64,000 nt of DNA from Candidatus Omnitrophota bacterium (GTDB taxonomy: Bacteria > Hinthialibacterota > Hinthialibacteria > OLB16). A program made the translations under genes and the position numbers. Below the pieces are notes generated by a model that saw only the letters and a program-made list of their open reading frames with translations, was not told where the DNA came from and made no database searches. Each line of letters opens with the position of its first letter. The stretch's first letter is position 1. Location of the stretch: NCBI GenBank assembly GCA_020632575.1, contig JACKFH010000002.1, positions 62,001 to 126,000 on the forward strand. Reading direction: 5' to 3'. Positions 44,704 through 53,308 of the stretch are shown piece after piece.

Positions 44704-47700
44704 CTACCGGTTGCCCAGGGGGAAATTCCCAAAGTTCACACCCTGCACCCGATCTCCGATGTCCGCTTCGATCGTGTAACGGGGCTGTAGGAATTCATAG
44801 AACCCGATCGCTTGAGAACGGTCCGAGTGGAACCCGATATCCGGGATCCCATCCCGGTTGAATTCCTCCACCTGGATTCGATTCGAGAGGAAGTTGAAGA
44901 ACGGGTCGGCCAGAGTGAAATTCCCTTGCCCGTCGCCACGAAGGATTCTCCCATTCTCATGGAGCGTGTCGAAACCGTCTTCGTCCCCCACCACCACGAT
45001 GTCAAGGAACCCATCCATGTTGTCGTCGAGGACATCGAGATCGGATACGAAGTCCAACCCGGCGGTCGCCGTCTTCACGATCGAAAAGACCCCGGCGCCG
45101 TCGTTGTCCATAATGACCACTTCGGCATCGCTCTTGCCCCCAAAGATTTCGACATCCGGGTCGGCGTCGAAATTCCCCACCGCCACCGGACCGAAGTCGT
45201 TGGTGTCGATTACATAGGAGACAAAGGTCGGCTCGGCGAAGCCCTGCCAGACATTTCCTCCATCCACCCCGAGGTTCAGCGTCACAAACAAACCATCGTT
45301 GCTGAAATGCGATTGCGAAGCGGCCAAGTCGGCGAACCCATCGCCGTTGAGGTCCGTCAATGCGCCGTCTCTAGGGGCGCCCAGAGAGCCCACGCCATAG
45401 TCCGACCCGGCGACCGAGAAGTTTCCGGCTCCATCGTTGAGCAGCGCCGCCACCGCTCCCTCGTTAAAAGCCACGAGGTCGGTGTCGCCATCGTTATCGA
45501 GGTCGCCGCTGAACAAGACCCCGGGCCCGGCCTGCTGGCCGCGTCCGGTCGTTCCGTTCTCGGTGAAGGTTCCGGTCCCGTCTCCTTTGTACAGGAGGAG
45601 GTTGGCGCTGTTCGCCTCCAACGCGGCGAAGTCGATATTCGTATCCCCGTCGAAATCCCCCGCCGCGAGGCCGGTGACTCGATCGGTTGTCTCAAATTCG
45701 TGCTTCACCAACGCGACCAAAGAAAGGAACTGGTCATCGGGATCGTTGAACAAACCATTCCCATCGTTCAGGAGAACCTGAATGACTTCCCTTGTAGGTT
45801 CCGCGGAAGCGTCGGGATCGTACTCCCCCGAATAGAGGTAGTCGGCGGCGCCATCCTTGTTCAGATCCACCGCGAGGATCTGGTGAGTTTCAAAATCCCC
45901 CTCTTGCTCGGTGTCCGGGAAATCTGGAAGGAAAGAGGTATGTTGCGAATGGGTCGCGACAGGCCGGGGGGTGTTGGGGAGTGTCTGATTGTATCCCTCG
46001 GGAATGACCTCCCTCAAAATATTCTCGCTCCCACTGTCCGGTTCGAAGACGAGGCGGTACCAGCCGCGCTCGGTTTCCGGATCGATCGAACCGTTGCCAT
46101 CGAGGTCCATGTCGCTTGTTTCGGTGGAGGCTCGGAAGATCAATCCGGAACTCTCCGCGTACACTTCAATCTTGACGCCATTCAATCCCGTCTCTCCCGG
46201 ATCGCGCGATCCATTGAAATTCAGGTCCTCGAATTTCTGCCCCTCGATCGCCGCGGCGGAGAAGGCGTTTCCGAAATCTGGCCCTTGCACCTGCTGTCCC
46301 GAGAGGGCCTCAACCCCGACCTTCCCCATGGGATCGTCGAGAATTCTCACGAACTCCGGATTCCCGAAACCGGTGAACCCCTGAGTCAAGGCTAACTCGT
46401 CCCCCGGTTGACCGTCCAAATCGGCGGCTGCGAGGCCGGAGAATGTATCTTCGCCGGTTACGAACAAGCCGGACACCAGCGAGAATTCGCCGGCCCCGTC
46501 ATTGACCAGGTATTGGAGATAGTCCGCGTCGAGATCGTCCCCGCCAACGTTGATCCGGATCGCGAGATCGACGTCGCCATCGTTCTCCAGGTCGATCGGT
46601 TCGGCGTCGAAGGGCCGAACCGAGAAGAAGGATTGGGTCGGCGTAAAATTCCCGTCGCCATCGTTCTCGGCGATTTCGACCGTAAAGTTTGCGACTCCCT
46701 TGAATCCGCCGTTCACGAGGACCACATCGAGATCCGAATCGCCATCGATGTCCACCAGGTCGGTGTCGTTGGCCGAAGTGGAGATGGATGCGAGACCTGG
46801 TTCGATGGATTCCGTGAGGTTTCCGCTCCCATCGTTGGTGAAAATTTGACCCGTTCCGACCACGATGTCGGGAGTGGTGTTGCCATCGATATCGCCCACA
46901 TCAAAGGACTCGATGTCAGTGGCCGCGAAGATGGTCGGTTCGTCAAATCCCAGCCACATTTCTCCTCCATCCAAACCGAGGTTGAGCATGACGAAGAGTT
47001 GATCCTCGACCCCCAGCATACCCACCACATCGGGTAAATCGTCGCCGTTCACATCGGCGGTCTCGATCTGGGAGATGCTCGCCCCCAGACTCTCGGTTTG
47101 GCTCCCTCCGATGAAGGACCCGCCGCCGGTTTGACTCAGTGTGTAGTAGGTCGAACCCACGCCGACACCGAGATCTTTCAAACCGTCGAGGTCGAAATCC
47201 GCCACCGCCGGATCGCTCTGGCTCCGATCAGTGCTGCTCCCGAATGAGGGTTTGTATGGTGTGAAAACGCCGCCTCCTTCATTGAACAGTACGGTCAAAC
47301 CTCTTTGACTTCCAGCCGAGAGTCCGCTTCGGTTGACCACCAAGTCCTGGTCGCCATCCTCATCGAGATCGTTGGCGATTAGGCTTTGCGCCGTCTTGTC
47401 CACTTCAATGGTTATCGATGCGTTTTGGGTGGTCCGCGCAAAGGCCAAGGGTGGCGCCTCTGCCACGAAATAATTTCCCGCTTCGATGTTGGGGAAGAAG
47501 TAAACGCCCGATTCGGTCATCGGATCGATGCCGCCGCTATTGTCCAAATCGACATCCCTCGACATCGTGATCGCAACCCTCGCACCCGCCTGGTTGTAAA
47601 GGGCGACCGGCATCCCATTGAGCGGTTCATCCCCCTCGCCGTTCAACCCGTTACGGTCGAGGTCGGAGAAAACCCGCCCAAAAACACCCGCGTCACCAGA

Positions 47701-47937
47701 TCCACCGGGACCGCTTGGATTGCAGATTCCAGCAAGCGTACAGAGAAGATCCGGCGCGAAGTAATCGAACTGATCGGGACCAATATCGGATTGTTGCCAA
47801 AAGAGGGCGAAGAGAAAAAGTTCGCCGGAATCCGCATCGGGTTGTGCTAGAGCGGGGTGAGCAAAAGATGAGAAAAAAAATAAGGCCCCCAAAAGGATGG
47901 AAGCGTATTTCGGCGGGATTCGATGGCGAGCGGTCAA
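44704..47937 (-). CDS. Secreted FG-GAP/VCBS repeat surface protein
   Basis: About 1077 aa. From the TTG at 47937 (with GGAGG eight bases upstream) the protein begins LTARHRIPPKYASILL; a frame to ATG 48012 is open, but the signal segment (SILLGALFFFSSFAHPALA) fits the TTG start much better. An SdrD-like B domain (about residues 85-165) is followed by FG-GAP/VCBS repeats through most of the protein, with many calcium-loop units such as DLDEDGDQDLVV and DVNGDDLPDVVG, and a second SdrD-like region near 585. Such proteins make calcium-stiffened adhesins. No sorting motif is seen at the C-terminus. Confidence 0.88.
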   Translation of the reverse strand: MTARHRIPPKYASILLGALFFFSSFAHPALAQPDADSGELFLFALFWQQSDIGPDQFDYFAPDLLCTLAGICNPSGPGGSGDAGVFGRVFSDLDRNGLNGEGDEPLNGMPVALYNQAGARVAITMSRDVDLDNSGGIDPMTESGVYFFPNIEAGNYFVAEAPPLAFARTTQNASITIEVDKTAQSLIANDLDEDGDQDLVVNRSGLSAGSQRGLTVLFNEGGGVFTPYKPSFGSSTDRSQSDPAVADFDLDGLKDLGVGVGSTYYTLSQTGGGSFIGGSQTESLGASISQIETADVNGDDLPDVVGMLGVEDQLFVMLNLGLDGGEMWLGFDEPTIFAATDIESFDVGDIDGNTTPDIVVGTGQIFTNDGSGNLTESIEPGLASISTSANDTDLVDIDGDSDLDVVLVNGGFKGVANFTVEIAENDGDGNFTPTQSFFSVRPFDAEPIDLENDGDVDLAIRINVGGDDLDADYLQYLVNDGAGEFSLVSGLFVTGEDTFSGLAAADLDGQPGDELALTQGFTGFGNPEFVRILDDPMGKVGVEALSGQQVQGPDFGNAFSAAAIEGQKFEDLNFNGSRDPGETGLNGVKIEVYAESSGLIFRASTETSDMDLDGNGSIDPETERGWYRLVFEPDSGSENILREVIPEGYNQTLPNTPRPVATHSQHTSFLPDFPDTEQEGDFETHQILAVDLNKDGAADYLYSGEYDPDASAEPTREVIQVLLNDGNGLFNDPDDQFLSLVALVKHEFETTDRVTGLAAGDFDGDTNIDFAALEANSANLLLYKGDGTGTFTENGTTGRGQQAGPGVLFSGDLDNDGDTDLVAFNEGAVAALLNDGAGNFSVAGSDYGVGSLGAPRDGALTDLNGDGFADLAASQSHFSNDGLFVTLNLGVDGGNVWQGFAEPTFVSYVIDTNDFGPVAVGNFDADPDVEIFGGKSDAEVVIMDNDGAGVFSIVKTATAGLDFVSDLDVLDDNMDGFLDIVVVGDEDGFDTLHENGRILRGDGQGNFTLADPFFNFLSNRIQVEEFNRDGIPDIGFHSDRSQAIGFYEFLQPRYTIEADIGDRVQGVNFGNFPLGNR

Positions 47938-48230
47938 TTTCCTTTCCTCCAAAAATCTTCGTGGGATTGGCGTTAGGTCATGACGATTGATGTCCGGGTT
48001 GAATGCCTTCAAGGTTAAAGGAAGAAGAGAAAAAGAGAACCCCCCTTATTTCGTGTTATTTCGCGGGAGGATTCCGACAAGACAAAAGAGGAGTAGGAGC
48101 AACATTCCGAGCGCAAACAATAACGAGTCTGCTGAAACGGACTCATTTTTCTCGAACCTTTCTCATCACTTGACCCTCACAACCACACCATTTCTAATAC
48201 TTCCTCCAATCCAAACAGGAGATTTCTAAA

Positions 48231-49637
48231 TTGCGCTTTCTCGTTTTTCTAATCATTCTGATTTTTTCTTCACCGATTGCCTACTCAACCGTCGACCCCC
48301 TTCACTCCAACGCCCCCAACCCAAAGGCCATCGAGAAAGCCCTCCAATCCGAGGCCAAAGAAGTTAACGCTGCTTGGTGGGGGTTCGATAAGGAGGATTC
48401 CACTGAGGCGATCCAATCCGCCATCGATTCCGGAGCGAAGAAGGTGGTGATTCCTTATGTCGGCGATCCCTGGATTATTCGACCGATCACCCTCGCCAGC
48501 GACCAGGAAATTTATTTTGAACCTGGAGTCATGACTCTCGCCAAAGAGGGCGAGTTCCTCGGCGGCGGGGACAGTTCCTTCCGGGGGACCAACATCAAGA
48601 ATGTGAAGATATCCGGTTACGGCGCGACGATCAAAATGCGGAAGACCGACTACATGAGTCCCCCTTATAAGAAAGCCGAATGGCGCATGGGCATCTCGAT
48701 CAACGGTTCCGAAAATATTTTGATCGAGGGCGTTCGCATTGAGAGTTCGGGGGGCGATGGCATCTACATCGGTGAGACCGGTCAGATGCACTACTGCAAG
48801 GATGTCACCATCCGCGATGTCGTCTGCCACGACAATCACCGTCAGGGGATGAGCGTCATCGGTGCTGAAAACCTCCTCGTCGAGAACTGCACTTTCTCAA
48901 ATACTTGGGGAACCGCTCCCGGCGCGGGAGTCGATCTCGAACCGGATGGTCCCCAGGAGAGGTTGGTCAACTGTGTTTTTCGGAATTGCGAGTTTCTCAA
49001 CAACGAGGGTCACGAATTGTTGGTCTATCCGAAAAACCTTGGCCCGGATTCGGAGCCCATTTCGATCACCTTCGAGAACTGTCTCATGAAGAATGGTGTG
49101 CGAGAGGGGCTTGTTCCCGAAGAGGTCGCAAACCCAAAGGGTTACGGTTGGGCGGGTATCAGTTTGGGGGCGATGAAAACCGAGGGAGTCAAGGGAACCG
49201 TCGATTTCATCAACTGCACCGTCGATGGCGCTGGCAAAGAGTGCGTGAAGATTTTCGATAAGGATCCCGACAATGTTCAGATTACCTTCACCAACTGCAA
49301 TTTCAGCGATCCGTGGTTAGTGCATCACCCGGATTATGCCGGTTACCGGGTCCCGATTTTGTTTGAGGTTCGCCGCCCTCACCTTTCCGAACGAATTGGG
49401 GGAGTCAACTTCATCGACTGCGAAGTCTTCGACACAGTATTCCGTCCGGTGGTTTATCTTGAGAACCCACACAATCAAAACTCGCTGGAAAAAGTCTCTG
49501 GCAATCTGACCGTTATCAGTCCCCATGAACCAATGGTCCGAATCGGCCAGAATCCGATTGATGTCGACCTCGAGGTGACCCAAGCCAAATGGGAGATCGA
49601 AAAAGTCGAGGATAAACCGGACGCCGACGCGGAGTGA
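48231..49637 (+). CDS. Secreted right-handed parallel beta-helix protein
   Basis: 468 aa from TTG 48231 with AGGAG eight bases upstream. A short signal (FLVFLIILIFSSPIAYS) leads to a pectate-lyase-like beta helix: IQSAIDSGAKKVVIPYVG, GTNIKNVKISGYGATIK, SENILIEGVRIESSGGDGIYIG, and later NLLVENCTFSN repeats. Such folds act as polysaccharide lyases, hydrolases or adhesins; no catalytic set is recognised. It may work with the secreted proteins upstream. Confidence 0.85.
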   Translation: MRFLVFLIILIFSSPIAYSTVDPLHSNAPNPKAIEKALQSEAKEVNAAWWGFDKEDSTEAIQSAIDSGAKKVVIPYVGDPWIIRPITLASDQEIYFEPGVMTLAKEGEFLGGGDSSFRGTNIKNVKISGYGATIKMRKTDYMSPPYKKAEWRMGISINGSENILIEGVRIESSGGDGIYIGETGQMHYCKDVTIRDVVCHDNHRQGMSVIGAENLLVENCTFSNTWGTAPGAGVDLEPDGPQERLVNCVFRNCEFLNNEGHELLVYPKNLGPDSEPISITFENCLMKNGVREGLVPEEVANPKGYGWAGISLGAMKTEGVKGTVDFINCTVDGAGKECVKIFDKDPDNVQITFTNCNFSDPWLVHHPDYAGYRVPILFEVRRPHLSERIGGVNFIDCEVFDTVFRPVVYLENPHNQNSLEKVSGNLTVISPHEPMVRIGQNPIDVDLEVTQAKWEIEKVEDKPDADAE

Positions 49638-49652
49638 AACGGTCATCAAGGA

Positions 49653-49669
49653 GTAGAGGCTTCAGCCTC
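49653..49669 (+). repeat. GTAG-headed REP-like palindrome
   Basis: GTAG (49653-49656) then AGGCT-TC-AGCCT. It lies in the 49638-49798 intergenic space, at the entry to the accessory region. Confidence 0.45.
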
Positions 49670-49798
49670 ATGGTGCTGGTCTTCGAACTGTGATTCCGGG
49701 ACCAGGTTTGACGGGAGTTTCACTACCCCTCATGAAGTAATCCTCTTGGGTCTCGATTCGAGGTCGTTTTACCCGAATAATCCTGGTAGACTTGGATT

Positions 49799-50044
49799 AT
49801 GGAAAGAACGGTTCAGAACCTTTTCGATGAAGCGATGACCTTGTCCGAATCGGATCGCGCCGATCTGGCGGGGGCCTTGTTGAACAGTCTGGAGCCGGAT
49901 TGGGTGGACGAAATCGATTCCGCTTGGAGAAAGGAAATCGCCGAGCGGGTTCGGGCTTACGACGCCGGGGAGGTGGAGGGCATTCCTTGGGAGGCGGTCC
50001 GGTCTCGTCTCCACGAGAGGTTGAATGAGCGCGCCAAGGATTGA
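49799..50044 (+). CDS. Addiction-module antitoxin-like protein
   Basis: 81 aa. It matches the short 'putative addiction module component' family: EAMTLSESDRADLAGALLNSLEP, then a charged helix with RAYDAGEVEGIPWEAV. It probably binds and neutralises the RelE/ParE-type protein of the next gene, with which it overlaps by 20 bases. The antitoxin-first order is usual. Confidence 0.88.
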   Translation: MERTVQNLFDEAMTLSESDRADLAGALLNSLEPDWVDEIDSAWRKEIAERVRAYDAGEVEGIPWEAVRSRLHERLNERAKD

Positions 50045-50330
50045 CCTTCTCCCCGAGGCTAATTTCGAAATTCAAGAGTCGTTCGAATGGTATCTCGAAC
50101 GAAGCCCGCGCGCGGCGGAATCCTTCCTCTCGGAGATTGACCGTGGAATCCAAGCGGTTCTCGATTCCCCCATGCAATGGCCTCCTTTTGAAGCGGGTAC
50201 ACGACGTTACCTCCTCCGTAATTTTCCCTTCAGCATCATCTATCGAGTCGAGAAGGACCGAACTCTGGTTATGGCGGTGGCCCATCACAAGCGAAAGCCG
50301 GGGTATTGGCGATCTCGAGGGGATGCATAA
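50025..50330 (+). CDS. RelE/ParE-family toxin
   Basis: 101 aa. The fold is shown by the strand-helix start IDLLPEANFEIQESFEWYLERSPRAA and the final strands YLLRNFPFSIIYRVEKDRTLVMAVAHHKRKPGYW. RelE proteins cut mRNA at the ribosome and ParE proteins block gyrase; residues here do not settle which. The start overlaps the antitoxin end by 20 bases, so translation is coupled. Confidence 0.88.
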   Translation: MSAPRIDLLPEANFEIQESFEWYLERSPRAAESFLSEIDRGIQAVLDSPMQWPPFEAGTRRYLLRNFPFSIIYRVEKDRTLVMAVAHHKRKPGYWRSRGDA

Positions 50331-50399
50331 AGTTCAATTATGGACAAGCCACCGAGAGGACTGATGAATGGGGCCCTCTGCATATTGAGGCAACGGAAG

Positions 50400-50957
50400 A
50401 TGTCAGACAAACTTCGTCTCTTGATCACAGGAAGTTTGATTGCAGTCGTCCTTGTCTTTGCGTGGTTTTTTAACTCCGTGTTCACGACAGGATTCGGTCA
50501 AGGAGTTTCACCATCCAATTGGTCATACTGGGTCAAATCGGACGTTTTATACGAACTGCGATTGCTTCTCACCGAGATGCACCGGTGCGCCAACTCGGAG
50601 GACGGCGAAGGTTACGAGATGAGATCTCCTTTTGAGACTGAGGAGTTTAGGTTCGGTGAGTTCTCCGATGTTTACAAGGATTGGTTCAGCCATCCCATCA
50701 TGGAATCTTATGAAGACTCATCGCCGCGAGATAGATATTCTGAGGATGACAGTGATTATTTCGTGGCTTCCAAAGGAAGTCTCGTGGCGATCATAAGCGT
50801 GGGAAGAGATGGACAGGTCGATGTGACGCGAAAAAATTTGGGAATGGCATTGCGCGACGAAGCCCGTGTGGAAAAGGAAATCGAAAATTTTCAATACTCA
50901 ACCACAAACGGCATTGATTCTCAGGGTGATTTGCTTTTCCCAATCGCCACTCCTTAG
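50400..50957 (+). CDS. Membrane-anchored hypothetical protein
   Basis: 185 aa from ATG 50400 with GAGG upstream; longer frames to 50340 run through the spacer after the toxin. One N-terminal span (LLITGSLIAVVLVFAWFFNSVF) is followed by an acidic soluble part ending in SLVAIISVGRDGQVD. That last motif recalls the GspG-type pseudopilin C-terminus ('S.GPDG'), but the prepilin leader is absent, so the resemblance may be chance. No function can be assigned. Confidence 0.55.
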   Translation: MSDKLRLLITGSLIAVVLVFAWFFNSVFTTGFGQGVSPSNWSYWVKSDVLYELRLLLTEMHRCANSEDGEGYEMRSPFETEEFRFGEFSDVYKDWFSHPIMESYEDSSPRDRYSEDDSDYFVASKGSLVAIISVGRDGQVDVTRKNLGMALRDEARVEKEIENFQYSTTNGIDSQGDLLFPIATP

Positions 50958-50970
50958 ATTGGGGTGGAGC

Positions 50971-51007
50971 GGCGGCTCCTGGCCTAGAGTGGATGTTATC
51001 CATGGGA
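50971..51007 (+). repeat. Repeat copy 1a, left part of duplicated locus
   Basis: About 36 bases (GGCGGCTCCTGGCC...ATCCATGGG) resemble 53216-53252 with roughly 80 percent identity. In the second copy it is followed at once by the GCGAGTTG motif that here appears only at 51690. Confidence 0.6.
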
Positions 51008-51043
51008 GTACCAATCATCGGCGAGCGTCTGTAGAATCAAACA

Positions 51044-51250
51044 ATGACTCTCGACGAAATTCTAGATACACTCCACGACTTGCCTCGAGCCGAAAAGGTC
51101 CGCGCCTTCCATTTCCTTTCCACTGAACTGGCTCGTGAGGAAGGGAAGGGATTCGAAGATGGAGGCGATTTTCCGGTCTGGTCGCCTTTCGATTCGTACG
51201 ATGCCGCTCAAACTCTCACGAGACACCTCAAAGAGAATTCCAAGGGTTGA
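51044..51250 (+). CDS. Small hypothetical partner of retropepsin-like gene
   Basis: 68 aa, mostly helical: LDEILDTLHDLPRAEKVRAFHFLSTELAREEG, then a DFPVWSPFDSYDAAQTL C-terminus. Its size, acidic helical nature and position seven bases before a small retropepsin-like gene make an antitoxin-like partner plausible. The two genes form a unit that seems inserted into a duplicated sequence (see findings). Confidence 0.6.
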   Translation: MTLDEILDTLHDLPRAEKVRAFHFLSTELAREEGKGFEDGGDFPVWSPFDSYDAAQTLTRHLKENSKG

Positions 51251-51256
51251 GGTTTC

Positions 51257-51571
51257 GTGCCCATTCGATTCCCATATCGACCGGTTGTAACCACCTCCGC
51301 TGAACCCATTTTGGCTCCATTAATGCCGCTGGAACTTCGCCTGGGCGAAGGAACGCCCGTCCGGGCACAGGCTTTGGTGGACTCGGGGGCGACAGTGAAT
51401 GTCATGCCCTACCGACTAGGTCTTAAGTTGGGCGCGAAATGGGATGAACAAACGACTACGGTAAAACTAACCGGAAACCTCGCCGATCAGGAAGCGCGAG
51501 CGCTTTTGGTTGAAGCCCTGATATCGGGTATCGAACCGGTCCGCTTGGTTTTTGCTTGGAGTCAATCATAA
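51257..51571 (+). CDS. Retropepsin-like aspartic protease, single-lobe
   Basis: 104 aa. The active-site motif ALVDSGATVNVMP is that of retropepsin-like clan AA proteases, and a flap-like LTGNLADQEARALLVEALI follows. Such single-lobe proteins act as dimers. GTG 51257 has GGTTGAGG nearby upstream. It is paired with the small gene at 51044; similar pairs occur in cyanobacteria and other groups with unknown function. Confidence 0.75.
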   Translation: MPIRFPYRPVVTTSAEPILAPLMPLELRLGEGTPVRAQALVDSGATVNVMPYRLGLKLGAKWDEQTTTVKLTGNLADQEARALLVEALISGIEPVRLVFAWSQS

Positions 51572-51689
51572 GGTACTCCTTTATTACTTGGCCAAGTGAA
51601 TTTCTTCCAAGAATTTGATGTTTATTTGATGTTTGCTTCCGATGCCTGGCGGGTTACTTCGAAATAGACCGAGCATCGACTTGAACCAA

Positions 51690-51830
51690 GCGAGTTGTAC
51701 CTGATTGAAGGCCCATGTAAAATGCTCCCCGATAAGGAGGACCAACATGTCCCAATCCCGTCGTAAGTTTATCCTCAATCTTTCCCAAACCGCCACTGTC
51801 GCGACAATTTTTCCCAAGGGGGGAACATAT
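51690..51830 (+). pseudogene. Leader-only remnant of a TAT Gfo/Idh/MocA oxidoreductase
   Basis: The stretch from GCGAGTTG (51690) through about 51821 repeats 53250-53384: the leader ...TGTAAAATGCTCCCCGATAAGGAG, then ATG 51747 with MSQSRRKFILNLSQTATVATIFPK, nearly identical to the TAT signal of the intact gene at 53309. After about 51825 the match stops and the frame runs on as unrelated sequence to 51938. Only promoter, ribosome site and signal peptide remain, so this is a truncated duplicate. Confidence 0.85.
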
Positions 51831-51955
51831 CGGTCTATTCACACGGCAAACGAGTTGCCGGGCTACGAAAATGGATCGTCCGAGGTGTTTTTCCAACGTG
51901 CTGCTAAGACAACCGTGATCATATTCGATTTGTCTTGATTGTGTGAGTGGGAGAT

Positions 51956-52753
51956 ATGGTGCGAAGACTAAGACTGGCAGCTTTTACGATTGATATAGTG
52001 ATTTGTTTTGTGCTATCGTGGATAGTGCTTAAAATTGTGGTTGAAAGAGTAATTCAATATGGTTATATTCACGCTTTGCTACGGTCTGCTACATTGATAC
52101 CATATATTCATCACATTTTGTGGTTCATAATGCTGCTTCTTCTCACTTTAAAGAGCCCGGGTAAGATGTTGGCTGGTATTAGAATTGTGGGAGAAGGTGG
52201 TTGCATGTTTGGAAAGTGTGATAACGTTGTGCGAGAGGCGGTGAAGATGGCGTGGCTTTATCCTGTATTGTTGTTCGGTTATGGTCACTTGATAGTGGAT
52301 GAAGATATAGAACAGTATTTGCTGTCTGTTGGAGTTTCTATTGTTTATTCACCTATAGCCATCATATTTCCAATTGTTTGTTTCCTCTGGTTTCTCAAGG
52401 GGGGGGCGGCGATTCATGACAGAATCGTTTGCACGGCAGTCATAGAGGATCGGCGAACTTCTCTAATAGGATTGTATGGATTATTCGGGATGATTGTGTG
52501 CGTGGTAGGTTATACGTGGTTCATTGGGACGATAGAGCGGTCAGTTCCTCCGGGCTTTCCATTCTCCTACGTACAGACCGAAAGCGTGGATAATCCAAAT
52601 CCGATAGAGACGTTGTCGTTTAAGGCTGTGTATTCTCGTACTGTGTGGGTCTATACTGTAATTGTCGTTGTGCTATCGTTTGTTTTACACCGGCACTATC
52701 GGACTCGCAGGAACGTGTCTCATGTTCGAGAGGTGATTCCTTACAGGGAATAG
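51956..52753 (+). CDS. RDD-family membrane protein, AT-rich
   Basis: 265 aa with about six membrane segments. RDD features are LRLAAFTIDIVI with the Arg and Asp, PGKMLAGIRIVG, and IHDRIVCTAVI with the third Asp. The base composition is clearly lower in GC than its neighbours, with TTT/ATA/TTA codons common, so it was probably acquired by transfer. Start is uncertain: ATG 51956, GTG 51959 or GTG 51947, close to GGGAG. The region between the pseudogene and this gene is unremarkable. Confidence 0.75.
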   Translation: MVRRLRLAAFTIDIVICFVLSWIVLKIVVERVIQYGYIHALLRSATLIPYIHHILWFIMLLLLTLKSPGKMLAGIRIVGEGGCMFGKCDNVVREAVKMAWLYPVLLFGYGHLIVDEDIEQYLLSVGVSIVYSPIAIIFPIVCFLWFLKGGAAIHDRIVCTAVIEDRRTSLIGLYGLFGMIVCVVGYTWFIGTIERSVPPGFPFSYVQTESVDNPNPIETLSFKAVYSRTVWVYTVIVVVLSFVLHRHYRTRRNVSHVREVIPYRE

Positions 52754-52960
52754 GTCTATCGCTCGTCGACCTGATTTGCTTTCCGCTAACAACCGGTTGA
52801 TAAGTCACCAACCCCGCTATGATCGAGTTCTAGTATAGATTATCCAATTCAGGGAAACGGGGCTGAATGGAAAATGGAATTGGGGAAGAAAAGGGGAGAC
52901 CAGCAGGAAATGAGGATCGCCGCCAACGACAATCTGAAAGCGCCGGACCATCCTTCTGGG

Positions 52961-53033
52961 TCGCGGAAGAAACGCCGGTTGCCCGGCGCCCCGCGCACAA
53001 ATCCGTACGTGGGGAATTCTAGCATACGGGTTC
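52961..53033 (-). mobile_element. Group II intron-like 3' remnant (domains V-VI)
   Basis: On the minus strand a 34-base unit (53033-53000) has paired arms CCGTATG/CGTACGG flanked by GAA...ATT, like domain V. It is followed directly by TGTGCGCGGGG-CGCCGG-GCAA-CCGGCG...CCGCGAC (52999-52961), a long stem with a GNRA loop like domain VI. The order and spacing fit bacterial group II intron 3' ends. The domain V catalytic triad is changed and no reverse transcriptase is left, so it would be inactive. This rests on pattern memory. Confidence 0.45.
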
Positions 53034-53215
53034 TACCTTGGGTGTTTGGGAAACGTCGGGTAGACCCACCTCGCCCGGTTCTGCCTTTTGATGCGAGGAT
53101 ATGTCAGGAGGTGAAAGCCCGTGGCGAATTACAAGAAGGGTGGAAGGGATCCTTGGCGGGGAGTGTTTGGGGAAGTAGGTGTCAAGAAGTGTCCACTTTT
53201 TTGGGTGGATTGAGT

Positions 53216-53308
53216 GGTGGCTCCTGACGTCGAGTTGATGCTATCCGTGGGGCGAGTTGCGCGGGGGATTGGGGGCCTGTAAAATGCTCCCCGATAAGGA
53301 GAACCACC
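53216..53308 (+). repeat. Repeat copy 2, contiguous form of the duplicated locus
   Basis: Here the motif ending ATGCTATCCGTGGG (53216-53252) runs directly into GCGAGTTG and, 50 bases on, TGTAAAATGCTCCCCGATAAGGAG with ATG 53309. In copy 1 the same two parts are separated by about 680 bases that carry the genes at 51044-51571. Confidence 0.6.

Larger units (their letters stand above)
52754..53308. other. Intergenic region of mobile-element debris
   Basis: No credible gene. A nominal frame at 52874-53227 (+) reads through structured sequence that looks like a group II intron 3' end on the other strand (52961-53033), and then into repeat copy 2 (53216-53252). The unit seems a scar of several events next to the intact oxidoreductase gene. 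Confidence 0.7.

Noticed and set aside
44812..46395. 527-codon + strand frame opposite the FG-GAP gene
   Set aside because: It mirrors a strongly supported repeat protein, has no recognisable domain and no ribosome site; it is a product of GC-rich codon periodicity.
52874..53227. 117-codon + strand frame in the intergenic debris
   Set aside because: It crosses the intron-like structure and repeat copy 2 and shows no domain; base structure is better explained as RNA or scar.
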